Below, one piece after another: positions 1-6,487 of a stretch of DNA of 64,000 bases; within the stretch, counting starts at the first letter, position 1, and every line of letters begins with the position of its first letter. Position numbers and translations under genes: made by a program. The DNA is from CALJFL01 sp963669435. Its GTDB lineage: Bacteria; Pseudomonadota; Gammaproteobacteria; Pseudomonadales; Halieaceae. The notes below the pieces were generated by a model. It was not told the DNA's origin. It saw nothing but the letters and a program-made list of their open reading frames with translations, and did no database searches. Location: positions 4,340,001 to 4,404,000 of the forward strand of contig OY770025.1 in NCBI GenBank assembly GCA_963669435.1, given 5' to 3'.

Positions 1-681
1 GCATTGCGCGTTACTGCCGACCACTGTGTCATGGCCTGCTACAATGCGCTGATTCCGCACCTCTGCCCGGAAATGCCAGAGGCCCAGAAAGAGGGCCTCA
101 AGTACGGTGTAAAAACCCCCTTCGTCTACGCCAACGTGCAACTGGATAATGGTCGCGCCTACGAGAAGCTGGGCGCACAAATATTTCAATGCCCCCACGA
201 TCCGTTTCAATGGGTAAGTAGTGCTCCCGGCATGAGCGTCAGCGGTTACGAGCCCCCCCGGGGGCCGGATGACCCGATGGTGGTCTTCATGATGAACTCC
301 CCCATGACCGAGGGACAGGAGCAGGGTTCCGGGCGCGACCAGCTACGTATGGGACGCCACCGTGTGTACAGCACCCCGTTTTCCACTTACGAGCAGCAGA
401 TTCGCGAACAACTGCAATCCATGCTGGGGCAACACGGTTTTAAACATGAGCGGGACATTCGCGCGATCACCGTAAACCGTATTCCCCATGGTTACGCCTA
501 CCCCTATCTTGCTCTGGATGATCCCGAGTGGGAGAAAGGCCAGGCACCCCACGAGATCGGCCGCGCGAAGTTCGGGCGCATCTCAATCGCCAATACCGAT
601 TCTGAAGCGATCGCGCTGATGGATGCGGCGTTCGACGCAGCGTGGCGGGCGGTGGAGGAGCAAACGGGGGAAGGTACTTAG
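1..681 (+). CDS. Spermidine dehydrogenase-like FAD-dependent amine oxidoreductase, C-terminal part (5' end outside window)
   Basis: The reading frame is open from base 1, so only the last 226 residues are present and the FAD-binding N-terminus lies outside the window. The visible part resembles the C-terminal half of SpdH-like flavin amine oxidases: an early segment ACYNALIPHLCPEMPEAQKE, the RMGRHRVYSTPFSTYEQQIR stretch, the ITVNRIPHGYAYPY segment, and a terminal FGRISIANTDSEA stretch followed by an Ala/Trp helix, which is where this flavoprotein family closes its FAD site. Such enzymes oxidise polyamines or related amines, often in the periplasm after Tat export; the substrate here cannot be told. 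The next thing downstream is a crotonase scar, so no operon partner is visible. Confidence 0.75.
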   Translation, partial: ALRVTADHCVMACYNALIPHLCPEMPEAQKEGLKYGVKTPFVYANVQLDNGRAYEKLGAQIFQCPHDPFQWVSSAPGMSVSGYEPPRGPDDPMVVFMMNSPMTEGQEQGSGRDQLRMGRHRVYSTPFSTYEQQIREQLQSMLGQHGFKHERDIRAITVNRIPHGYAYPYLALDDPEWEKGQAPHEIGRAKFGRISIANTDSEAIALMDAAFDAAWRAVEEQTGEGT

Positions 682-759
682 AGCTTCACCAAGATACACA
701 CTTGTAGTGTCGCAGACAGCCTCCGTTGGCTTATCTAAATGCCAATCCCCTCCGGGTTT

Positions 760-880
760 GGGCGGAATAGCGCTTGACCTGGAGAACGAGGCCCTCAACG
801 TGCTGATCAAGAGCGAGAACTTTGCCGAAGGGATCATGGCACGCGTAGAAAAGAGACAACCGATTTTCAAGGATCGCTAG
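760..880 (+). pseudogene. Remnant of an enoyl-CoA hydratase (crotonase) C-terminus
   Basis: One forward frame, with a stop at 878-880, encodes about 37 residues containing the segments ALDLENEALNVLIKSENFAEG and MARVEKRQPIFKDR. This is the hallmark C-terminal tail of crotonase-superfamily enzymes (Glu-rich helix, a Ser-Glu-Asn-Phe-type turn, then Glu-Lys-Arg-x-Pro-x-Phe-Lys). Nothing upstream in the same frame resembles the rest of the roughly 260-residue fold; bases 682-759 are unrelated and the frame runs into the preceding gene. I read it as the 3' end of a deleted hydratase/isomerase gene left by a rearrangement next to the tRNA locus. Confidence 0.6.
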
Positions 881-939
881 CTAAGAAAATCATCCGAAAA
901 TCGAAGTGAAGGCATGGAATTAGGCGTGAACTTCCAGCG

Positions 940-1047
940 GGATGACTGCGCGGCTCCGCCGCTTGCCCTTCGGGTCGCCCATTCGGGCGCTCTGCGGCAC
1001 GCGTTGCGTGCCTTGTGAACCGGGAGCGTTAAACTCGCTCCCGTTAG
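940..1047. repeat. Cluster of short GC-rich hairpins beside the tRNA-Ala terminator
   Basis: Several perfect or near-perfect stem-loops follow one another: GCGG/CCGC near 952, CGCCC/GGGCG at 976-989, GGCACGC/GCGTGCC at 996-1012 and CGGGAGCG/CGCTCCCG at 1021-1043. They lie immediately beyond the tRNA terminator. I see no protein here. They may be extra terminator or processing structures or extragenic palindromes; the function is unassigned. Confidence 0.45.
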
Positions 1048-1053
1048 GCGAAA

Positions 1054-1099
1054 CCAAATAAAAACCCCCGCGCCTTGCGACGCGGGGGTTTTTATTTGG
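1054..1099 (-). terminator. Rho-independent terminator of tRNA-Ala
   Basis: A perfect 19-bp inverted repeat (1054-1072 and 1081-1099) encloses an 8-base loop. Its core is CCCCCGCG/CGCGGGGG flanked by A and T tracts, so on the minus strand a GC stem is followed by five T residues. The upstream arm starts at the encoded CCA end of the tRNA, so it terminates the tRNA transcript directly; by symmetry it could also act on plus-strand transcription. Confidence 0.85.
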
Positions 1100-1172
1100 T
1101 GGAGCTAAGCGGGATCGAACCGCTGACCTCAACACTGCCAGTGTTGCGCTCTCCCAGCTGAGCTATAGCCCC
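1097..1172 (-). tRNA. tRNA-Ala (anticodon GGC), with encoded CCA
   Basis: On the minus strand this 76-nt segment folds as a full cloverleaf. The acceptor stem GGGGCTA pairs with TAGCTCC and contains the G3-U70 wobble pair that is the alanine identity element. The D arm is GCTCAGCTGGGAGAGC. The anticodon stem is CAACA/TGTTG around the loop CTGGCAG, giving anticodon GGC. The T arm is AGCGG-TTCGATC-CCGCT, followed by discriminator A and CCA. A strong terminator follows at once, and a decayed tandem copy lies upstream. Confidence 0.95.
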
Positions 1173-1190
1173 AGTAAACTGGCGGTTCCA

Positions 1191-1279
1191 TGGAGCTAAT
1201 CGGGCTCGAAGTCGTGTGCGACCCCAGCGTGACCTCAATCACTGCCAGTGTTGCGCTCTCCCAGCTGAGCTATAGCCCC
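1191..1279 (-). pseudogene. Decayed tandem copy of tRNA-Ala(GGC)
   Basis: The 5' half is identical to the neighbouring tRNA-Ala through the acceptor strand, D arm and anticodon loop, and the 3' acceptor strand TAGCTCC is also kept. The 3' anticodon strand carries an extra A (TGATTG instead of TGTTG), about a dozen extra bases interrupt the variable/T-arm region, the T stem no longer pairs properly, and no CCA is encoded. The bases before each 5' end also match (CAGTAAACTGG and CAGAAAACTGG), so this is a tandem duplication that has degenerated. I expect it to be non-functional. Confidence 0.75.
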
Positions 1280-1526
1280 AGAAAACTGGACGCTAAATGG
1301 ACCTAAACCTAAGCTCCAGATAACGATTGTAACCTATTGATCTAAAAATGATTTTTAATTCAAAAAGATCGACAGGAAGGGGCGCATTTTAGAGATACCC
1401 CGGTGTCGTGTCAAGGCTAGAGCCGCTTGTACGCATAAACGCCATTAACCTGCAAAGCAAGCGATGCTGCACATGTTGTACGGCTGGCGTTTTGTCGACT
1501 ACGCTTTGGCCTAAAAGGAGAAGATC
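1280..1526. other. Intergenic stretch with no recognised gene
   Basis: Between the tRNA pseudogene and the NTF2-like gene I see no convincing coding region or strong hairpin. It must hold the tRNA promoter on the minus strand and the promoter of the NTF2-like gene on the plus strand; the AT-rich run around 1320-1375 is a likely place. A good ribosome-binding site (AAAAGGAGAAG) ends just before the next start. Confidence 0.4.
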
Positions 1527-1949
1527 ATGATGACACCATTTGAAACCGCTACTGCATTTTTTCACGCCTGCGAAGGGCTCAAGGGCTGGGAGGGTTGCAA
1601 GGAGTTTGCCGCGGAGGATGCGGCATTCGAGGCGCAGAGTGAGCCTTTAGTTGATATTACGACAGCCGCCGGTTATTGCGACTGGATGGCGGGGACTGGC
1701 CAGGGTCCACTTGCCGGATGCAGTTACGATTTGCACGCGTCCTGCTGGGACGAGGAGTCACGCACGGCGCTGTATTTTGCAACCTTCAACGCTACCCACA
1801 ATAGCGAGGGTGGCCCTGTACCGCCCACAGGTAACGATACTCACAGTCACTATGTGTATGCCTTGACCGTCGGAGATGACGGCAAGGTTAACCGCATGGT
1901 GAAAATCTGGAATGCACCCTGGGCAATGCGGGAGCTGGGTTGGGGTTAA
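1527..1949 (+). CDS. NTF2-like / SnoaL-like fold protein
   Basis: 140 residues, the normal size of a single NTF2-like alpha+beta barrel domain. The N-terminal helix (ETATAFFHACEGLKGW), the central residues LVDITTAAGYCDWMAG and the strand CWDEESRTALYFATFNATH match the usual layout of small SnoaL-like proteins. It is predicted cytoplasmic, with no signal peptide. AAAAGGAGAAG sits just ahead of the ATG, which fixes the start (the second ATG codon follows directly). Members include isomerases, cyclases and ligand-binding proteins, so the reaction cannot be named. It stands alone, converging on the GST-fold gene. Confidence 0.6.
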   Translation: MMTPFETATAFFHACEGLKGWEGCKEFAAEDAAFEAQSEPLVDITTAAGYCDWMAGTGQGPLAGCSYDLHASCWDEESRTALYFATFNATHNSEGGPVPPTGNDTHSHYVYALTVGDDGKVNRMVKIWNAPWAMRELGWG

Positions 1950-1996
1950 GCTGCGGGCACCATGGCTAGAGCCATTAGAGCTCGCAGGCTAGTCTA

Positions 1997-2746
1997 CTAA
2001 CTGTAATACGCTTGCAGGTATTCCAGGATCTGATCCGACTCGAACAGTCCTATTTCATTGTTTGGATCGTACAGATAGGGGATCGACACCCTGCCCTCTT
2101 TAAGCTGTAGCTCACGACGGTTCTGCAGCAGACTCTTGTGCTCTATCTGTAGCGCATCTCTGATCTTTGGCAGTATCCAGTCCTGAATATCGGTGCGGCC
2201 ACAGCTTCTCAAAATATAGGGAAGCTCCATTTCGCAGAGCAGTTCCTTGACGGGCCGCGCATAGGGACTGCTCTCAAAGGTATACAGCTCCAGCAGGTAC
2301 TCCGGCTCGCGCCCGGGTTTGGCCTGCATGCCGCGGTTAAAGCGTGCAGCGCCCGCCAACATGGAACCCACCTGCTGCAGGCGGCCGGAACGCCAGTGCA
2401 GTGGTAGCGGCCGTTTGGCGTAGGTCTCGTACAGGTAGGTGATGATGTCGAGCGACTCGTACATCTCCACACCGGTGTTCGGATCTACCAGGTAGGGAAA
2501 TTGCGCTTTGCCGCCCCGCTCTTCCACCTCAGGGCGGTAACGCTCGCCGGACTTGGGGCAGGGATAAATTTCCGCATCCAGGTTCAGTTCCGTCAGTACT
2601 TCCCGCACCAATCGGCAGTAGGGGCAGTTTTCCATGTCGTACAGCTGCAACATCTGTTCCGGTTGCACGGCGGCGGGTTCGCAAGCTACGCCCGAGGTCC
2701 CACGCAACGCTGTGGCCAGTAAAGAGGTGGCAAAGTTCTCCGCCAT
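1997..2746 (-). CDS. Tandem glutathione S-transferase N-terminal (thioredoxin-fold) protein
   Basis: 249 residues with two glutaredoxin/GST_N-type thioredoxin folds in a row. The first (about 30-110) carries a CPYC dithiol motif in MENCPYCRLVREVLTELNLD; the second (about 150-245) carries SPYA at the same place (LYTFESSPYARPVKELL) and so has no active cysteines. Both keep the cis-Pro segment (QFPYLVD and SIPYLYD) and the ES[LD] glutathione contact. There is no helical GST_C domain. A disulfide/glutathione role is likely, but the substrate is unknown. The start codon overlaps the gltX stop by one base, so it is the second gene of a gltX operon. Confidence 0.75.
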   Translation of the reverse strand: MAENFATSLLATALRGTSGVACEPAAVQPEQMLQLYDMENCPYCRLVREVLTELNLDAEIYPCPKSGERYRPEVEERGGKAQFPYLVDPNTGVEMYESLDIITYLYETYAKRPLPLHWRSGRLQQVGSMLAGAARFNRGMQAKPGREPEYLLELYTFESSPYARPVKELLCEMELPYILRSCGRTDIQDWILPKIRDALQIEHKSLLQNRRELQLKEGRVSIPYLYDPNNEIGLFESDQILEYLQAYYS

Positions 2747-4251
2747 CAGGATTGCTCCTCCGGGGCTGCAGGTAGCTGTTGATATTCTTTTTCCAGGCGC
2801 TTCAGGGCTTTCTTGGATACCCCGCCGAGCACGGCGATGGCATGGCGCAGGCGCGCACGGCTCATATCGGGTCCGAGAAGCTCCATGGAATCAACCACCG
2901 AGAACGACGCACTGGTGCCCGCGATGGCGACAAAAATAGGTGCCAGAAAATCTTTCACTTTCACGCCCGTGGCGTCAGCTATGGACTTAAGTTCGGCCCA
3001 GATGGCATCGCGGTTGAACGCTTGTAATGACTCCATACGCCACAGCGCAAACTGCAGGCCCTTGACGATATCGTCACGCTCACCTTTCAAGCCGTCGAAG
3101 CTTGCCTCGGTCAAGGGCAAGGTGCCTGACACCAGGAAGCTGGCAAGCGGTGCAAAGTCACTGAGAGTTTCCAACCTTTTTTGTGCGTGTGGAAGCACCT
3201 TCATCAAGTTGCTTTCGTTATAGGCCCAATCGACGAGACGTTTCGCTAACTGCTCTTCGCTGAGGTCTTCGCGAATCCACAGGCCGTTAAGCCAACTGAG
3301 TTTCTCCACGTCAAAGATCGGGCCGCCCAGTGATACACGCTGAATATCGAAATTCTCCTGCATGGTTTGCAGGGAAAACTTCTCGCTCTCATCGGGCATG
3401 GACCAACCCATACGCCCCAGGTAATTCAGCAGCGCCTCGGGCAGGTAGCCCATGCGCTGGTAGTACAGAATGCTGGTGGGGTTCTTGCGTTTGCTCAGCT
3501 TGGACTTATCGGGATTACGCAGCAGCGGCAGGTGGCATAGCACCGGCATATCCCAGCCAAAGTACTCGTAGAGCAGTTTGTGCTTCGGGGCCGAGTTAAT
3601 CCACTCCTCACCGCGCAGCACGTGAGTAATGCCCATCAGGTGATCGTCCACCACGTTAGCCAGATGGTAGGTGGGCATGCCATCGGATTTCAGCAGGATC
3701 TGTGCATCCACCATGCTCCAGTCCAGTTCGATATCACCGCGCAGTAAATCGTTAACCACGCAGCTGCCGTCTTCTTCCGGCACTATCATGCGAATTACGT
3801 AGGGCTCCCCGGCCTCACGCCTACGCGCCACTTCGTCTTCGGGCAGTTGCAGGTCAGACGGCTTCAGGGCGGTGCTATTACCCGCCGCGCGGCGCGCTTC
3901 ACGTAACTCATTCAGCTCGTCAGCAGTGCGGTAGCAAACAAAGGCCTTGCCCGCTTCCACCAGCTGCTGTGCGTAAGCGCCGTATTGGGCCATGCGCTCA
4001 CTTTGTCGATAAGGGCCGTGGTCACCGCCCACGTCGGGTCCCTCATCCCACTCCAGTCCGAGCCAGCGCAGGGAGTCGAGAATCGCCTGTTCAGATTCGG
4101 CGGTGCTACGGGTCTGGTCGGTATCTTCAATGCGCAGCAGAAACTGGCCACCATGGGCGCGGGCAAAACAATAGTTGAACAGAGCGATATAGGCAGTCCC
4201 TACATGGGGATCACCCGTGGGGGACGGCGCAACGCGGGTGCGAACGGTCAT
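2746..4251 (-). CDS. gltX: Glutamyl-tRNA synthetase
   Basis: 501 residues, close to the family norm. It charges tRNA-Glu with glutamate in the cytoplasm. The class I HIGH-type motif is in PSPTGDPHVGTAY (residues 9-21) and the KMSKS-type loop is KLSKR (251-255). The IEDTDQTRS segment near residue 41 and the GEEWINSAPKH segment near 214 are typical of GluRS. The C-terminal helical anticodon-binding domain is complete. The start is fixed by the conserved N-terminus MTVRTRVAPSPTG. The gene overlaps the following GST_N-fold gene at a TGATG junction, implying translational coupling. Confidence 0.97.
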   Translation of the reverse strand: MTVRTRVAPSPTGDPHVGTAYIALFNYCFARAHGGQFLLRIEDTDQTRSTAESEQAILDSLRWLGLEWDEGPDVGGDHGPYRQSERMAQYGAYAQQLVEAGKAFVCYRTADELNELREARRAAGNSTALKPSDLQLPEDEVARRREAGEPYVIRMIVPEEDGSCVVNDLLRGDIELDWSMVDAQILLKSDGMPTYHLANVVDDHLMGITHVLRGEEWINSAPKHKLLYEYFGWDMPVLCHLPLLRNPDKSKLSKRKNPTSILYYQRMGYLPEALLNYLGRMGWSMPDESEKFSLQTMQENFDIQRVSLGGPIFDVEKLSWLNGLWIREDLSEEQLAKRLVDWAYNESNLMKVLPHAQKRLETLSDFAPLASFLVSGTLPLTEASFDGLKGERDDIVKGLQFALWRMESLQAFNRDAIWAELKSIADATGVKVKDFLAPIFVAIAGTSASFSVVDSMELLGPDMSRARLRHAIAVLGGVSKKALKRLEKEYQQLPAAPEEQS

Positions 4252-4357
4252 ACAGATTCAGGGTCAGGATTTAAGGAGCAGCGATTATACGAGATAAGGC
4301 CGATTAAATCCTACTGCGGACGTGTGACAAGCAGCATAGTCATGGGTGATGGGTAGT

Positions 4358-4381
4358 TTGCCAGCAAGGATTGGCTGGCAA
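4358..4381. terminator. Hairpin between gltX and the MAPEG gene
   Basis: TTGCCAGC (4358-4365) and GCTGGCAA (4374-4381) form a perfect 8-bp stem with an 8-base loop. There is no T tract, so it may be a transcript-end stabiliser rather than an intrinsic terminator. Confidence 0.35.
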
Positions 4382-4408
4382 TGGATTCTGGTTTAGCTAG
4401 ATCAGCCA

Positions 4409-4438
4409 GGCGACCTGTTCAAGCACAGGCAGGTCGCC
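4409..4438 (-). terminator. Hairpin just downstream of the MAPEG gene
   Basis: GGCGACCTG (4409-4417) pairs perfectly with CAGGTCGCC (4430-4438) around a 12-base loop, and outer arms CTGGTTT/AAACCAG near 4388 and 4444 can extend the structure. It lies directly after the stop codon of the minus-strand MAPEG gene; there is no clear T run. Confidence 0.5.
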
Positions 4439-4451
4439 AGTCAAAACCAGA

Positions 4452-4832
4452 TCAGTTCAACAACAAATAGCCCGCAGACACCAGAATAACCCCCAGCGTA
4501 CCCACCATCCCCAGCGCCCTGGGTGCAGTTGCACCCGGGTTAGTCGCAATAGTGACGTAATGCATGGTCCTGGCTACCACCAGTACGATACCAAGACTGT
4601 GCAAGAGGGTCGGGCTTGCACCGCTTAGTTCCACCAGGATCAGCAAGATCAACGCCAGTGGCACCGTTTCCGTGAAATTGGCGTGCGCACGAATGCGCCG
4701 CGTCAGCTCAGCATCGCCGCCATCGAGTAGCAGGATCTTGTTCTTAGCCCGATACGTGCCAACGTACAGCGTGAACGGTACAAACAGTGCGCCCAGAATG
4801 GCCGCATAGAAGGCGGTTATAGCAACAGACAT
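4452..4832 (-). CDS. MAPEG-family membrane protein
   Basis: 126 residues with four hydrophobic helices, the size and topology of the MAPEG family (microsomal glutathione-transferase-like integral membrane proteins). The signature is the ARAHANFTETVPLALILLIL stretch, with the usual Arg-x-x-x-Asn-x-x-Glu pattern at the glutathione site, and ARTMHYV in the third helix. I start at ATG 4832, preceded by GGAGAATTT; an upstream in-frame ATG would run across an operator palindrome and is unlikely. It is divergent from an HxlR regulator with two matching operators between them, so it is probably that regulator's target. Many bacterial MAPEG proteins have no assigned substrate. Confidence 0.8.
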   Translation of the reverse strand: MSVAITAFYAAILGALFVPFTLYVGTYRAKNKILLLDGGDAELTRRIRAHANFTETVPLALILLILVELSGASPTLLHSLGIVLVVARTMHYVTIATNPGATAPRALGMVGTLGVILVSAGYLLLN

Positions 4833-4851
4833 GAAATTCTCCGGATAATTA

Positions 4852-4866
4852 CTTGCGAAATGCAAG
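4852..4866. promoter_or_regulatory. HxlR operator palindrome 1
   Basis: CTTGC-GAAAT-GCAAG, a perfect 5+5 palindrome with a 5-bp spacer, 20 bp upstream of the MAPEG start. An identical-arm copy follows 33 bp away, three helical turns, beside the regulator start. Confidence 0.7.
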
Positions 4867-4884
4867 CTATATCCTACCCAGTCA

Positions 4885-4899
4885 CTTGCATTTTGCAAG
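4885..4899. promoter_or_regulatory. HxlR operator palindrome 2
   Basis: CTTGC-ATTTT-GCAAG, with the same arms and spacing as the copy at 4852-4866 and 22 bp upstream of the HxlR ATG. The position suggests autorepression together with control of the MAPEG gene. Confidence 0.7.
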
Positions 4900-4921
4900 C
4901 TTTGAACGAATAATCTTTTTT

Positions 4922-5368
4922 ATGAAGGCCGCACACACCGAAAATAACAGCGCTGAAGCACCCTGCTGCCCGATCGACTTCGCCTTAAAGCTCTGCGGCG
5001 ACCGCTGGTCGTTGTTGCTGCTGCGCAACATGCTATTACTCGGTATGCGGCGCTATAACGAATTCATTAACGCACCGGAGGGCATCTCAACCAATATCCT
5101 TGCCAGCCGCTTACGTGCGCTGCAGGAAGCGGACCTGATTTCCCGCCATGTTGACCCGACTGATCGAAAGTCCGCCATTTACCTGCCGACTGATCGTGGA
5201 CTTGCGCTACTACCGGTGCTCATCGAGATTCTCCGCTGGGGCCACAGCCAGGCCAATAACCCCCAGATTCCCGAGGAGATGGCAGGTGTTTTCGAAGGCA
5301 AAACCTCATCGCTAATCAAACGTATTGAACAGCGCGTGCGCAGCGAACGCGCTACATTAGCTGCCTGA
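4922..5368 (+). CDS. HxlR-family winged-helix transcriptional regulator
   Basis: 148 residues. The signature of HxlR regulators is clear: CCPIDFALKLCGDRWSLLLL near the N-terminus (the Cys-Pro and GDRWSLLLLR segments), MRRYNEFINAPEGISTNILA for the recognition helix region, and the wing in DPTDRKSAIYLPTDRG. Such dimers often sense electrophiles or redox change through the N-terminal Cys; two adjacent Cys are present here (about residues 16-17). Start ATG 4922 avoids a longer frame that would read through both operators. It probably represses itself and the divergent MAPEG gene. Confidence 0.88.
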   Translation: MKAAHTENNSAEAPCCPIDFALKLCGDRWSLLLLRNMLLLGMRRYNEFINAPEGISTNILASRLRALQEADLISRHVDPTDRKSAIYLPTDRGLALLPVLIEILRWGHSQANNPQIPEEMAGVFEGKTSSLIKRIEQRVRSERATLAA

Positions 5369-5380
5369 TCCACGCTGCGC

Positions 5381-5419
5381 TTGCTTTCTCATTCTAAATG
5401 AGAATAATTAGCGTTCTCA
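5381..5419 (+). promoter_or_regulatory. Fur-like boxes over the promoter of the iron ABC operon
   Basis: Two overlapping palindromes occur: CTCATT-CTA-AATGAG (5388-5402) and TGAGAA-N9-TTCTCA (5399-5419), both close to the AT-rich inverted-repeat pattern of Fur sites. They cover a plausible sigma-70 promoter, TTGCTT at 5381-5386 and AATAAT at 5403-5408 with a 16-bp spacer. With iron-importer genes directly downstream, iron-dependent repression by Fur is the natural reading. Confidence 0.75.
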
Positions 5420-5446
5420 TCAACGCCAACTCTGGAAATCGACAAC

Positions 5447-6487
5447 ATGCACCCAAGAACCACCCGAACGTGGCGCAACACCCTGCGTCTTATAGCAGCT
5501 ACGTGCCTGTTAACTGGCACCGCCCTGTCACAGGCAGCAGAACTGAACATCTACAGCGCCCGCCAGGAGGCGTTGATCAAACCTCTACTGGACCGCTACA
5601 GCGAGGAAACCGGCGTCACCATCAACCTGGTGACTGGCAAGGGCGATGCCCTGCTCACCCGCCTGAAAAGCGAAGGCCGCAACTCCCCTGCCGACGTATT
5701 GATTACCACCGACGCCGGCCGGCTGTATCGCGCCCAGGAAGCGGGCGTACTGCAAGCCGTGTCTTCAGACACACTCAACACAACAATACCCGCACACTTA
5801 CGGAGCGCGGACGGCTACTGGTACGGCCTGAGCGTTCGCGCCCGCGGCATCATCTATGCACCGGATCGGGTTAAGCCCGAAGAACTGAGCACCTACGAAG
5901 ACCTGGCCGACCCGAAATGGAAAGGCCGCATCTGCATTCGCTCTTCCGGGAACATTTACAACCAATCGCTGATTGCCAGCATGCTCTCCACCCAGGGCGA
6001 GGAAAAGACCGCCGCCTGGCTGGACGGCTTTGTCCCTAACTTCGCGCGCCCACCGGTGGGTGGTGACCGCGACCAGATCAAGGCGGTCGCCGCCGGCCAG
6101 TGCGATGTGGCTGTAGCAAACAGCTACTACCTGGGCGGAATGCTGAACTCCTCCGACGAGGAGCAGCGCGCAGCAGCTGAAAGCGTTGCTATCTTCTGGC
6201 CCAACCAGGACGACCGCGGCACCCATGTGAACATTTCAGGCGCGGGAGTTACTGCCTCGGCCAGCAATGTCGAGGATGCCATCAAACTGATTGAATTCCT
6301 GACCAGCGAAGCCAGCCAGCAATGGTATGGCGCCACCAACAACGAATACCCCGTGCGCACCGGCGTTCCTGCCAGCGAAACATTGCAGGCCTGGGGCGAA
6401 TTCAAAACTGACCAGGTGAACATGGCAGAACTCGGCCGACTCAACGCCGCCTCTGTTATGGCGATGGACCGGGCTAATTGGAAATAG
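5447..6487 (+). CDS. fbpA: Ferric-iron ABC transporter, periplasmic binding protein (FbpA/FutA type)
   Basis: 346 residues. A signal peptide ends near residue 31 (TALSQAA, then ELNIYSARQEAL). The mature start LNIYSARQ and the VLITTDAGRLYRA segment are typical of class-IV iron-binding proteins, and NSYYLGGM near residue 225 supplies the adjacent tyrosines that coordinate Fe(III). It captures ferric iron in the periplasm for the permease encoded next. The start lies 27 bases after the Fur-like site. The permease gene overlaps its last ten bases. Confidence 0.92.
   Translation: MHPRTTRTWRNTLRLIAATCLLTGTALSQAAELNIYSARQEALIKPLLDRYSEETGVTINLVTGKGDALLTRLKSEGRNSPADVLITTDAGRLYRAQEAGVLQAVSSDTLNTTIPAHLRSADGYWYGLSVRARGIIYAPDRVKPEELSTYEDLADPKWKGRICIRSSGNIYNQSLIASMLSTQGEEKTAAWLDGFVPNFARPPVGGDRDQIKAVAAGQCDVAVANSYYLGGMLNSSDEEQRAAAESVAIFWPNQDDRGTHVNISGAGVTASASNVEDAIKLIEFLTSEASQQWYGATNNEYPVRTGVPASETLQAWGEFKTDQVNMAELGRLNAASVMAMDRANWK

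Noticed and set aside
920..1135. Open frame on the minus strand across the tRNA-Ala terminator and 3' end
   Set aside because: It is antisense-free but simply overlaps the tRNA and hairpin cluster; such frames around tRNA ends recur in many genomes and show no protein family.
4853..4921. Longer N-terminal extension of the HxlR gene
   Set aside because: It would translate through two operator palindromes; the family N-terminus begins after ATG 4922.
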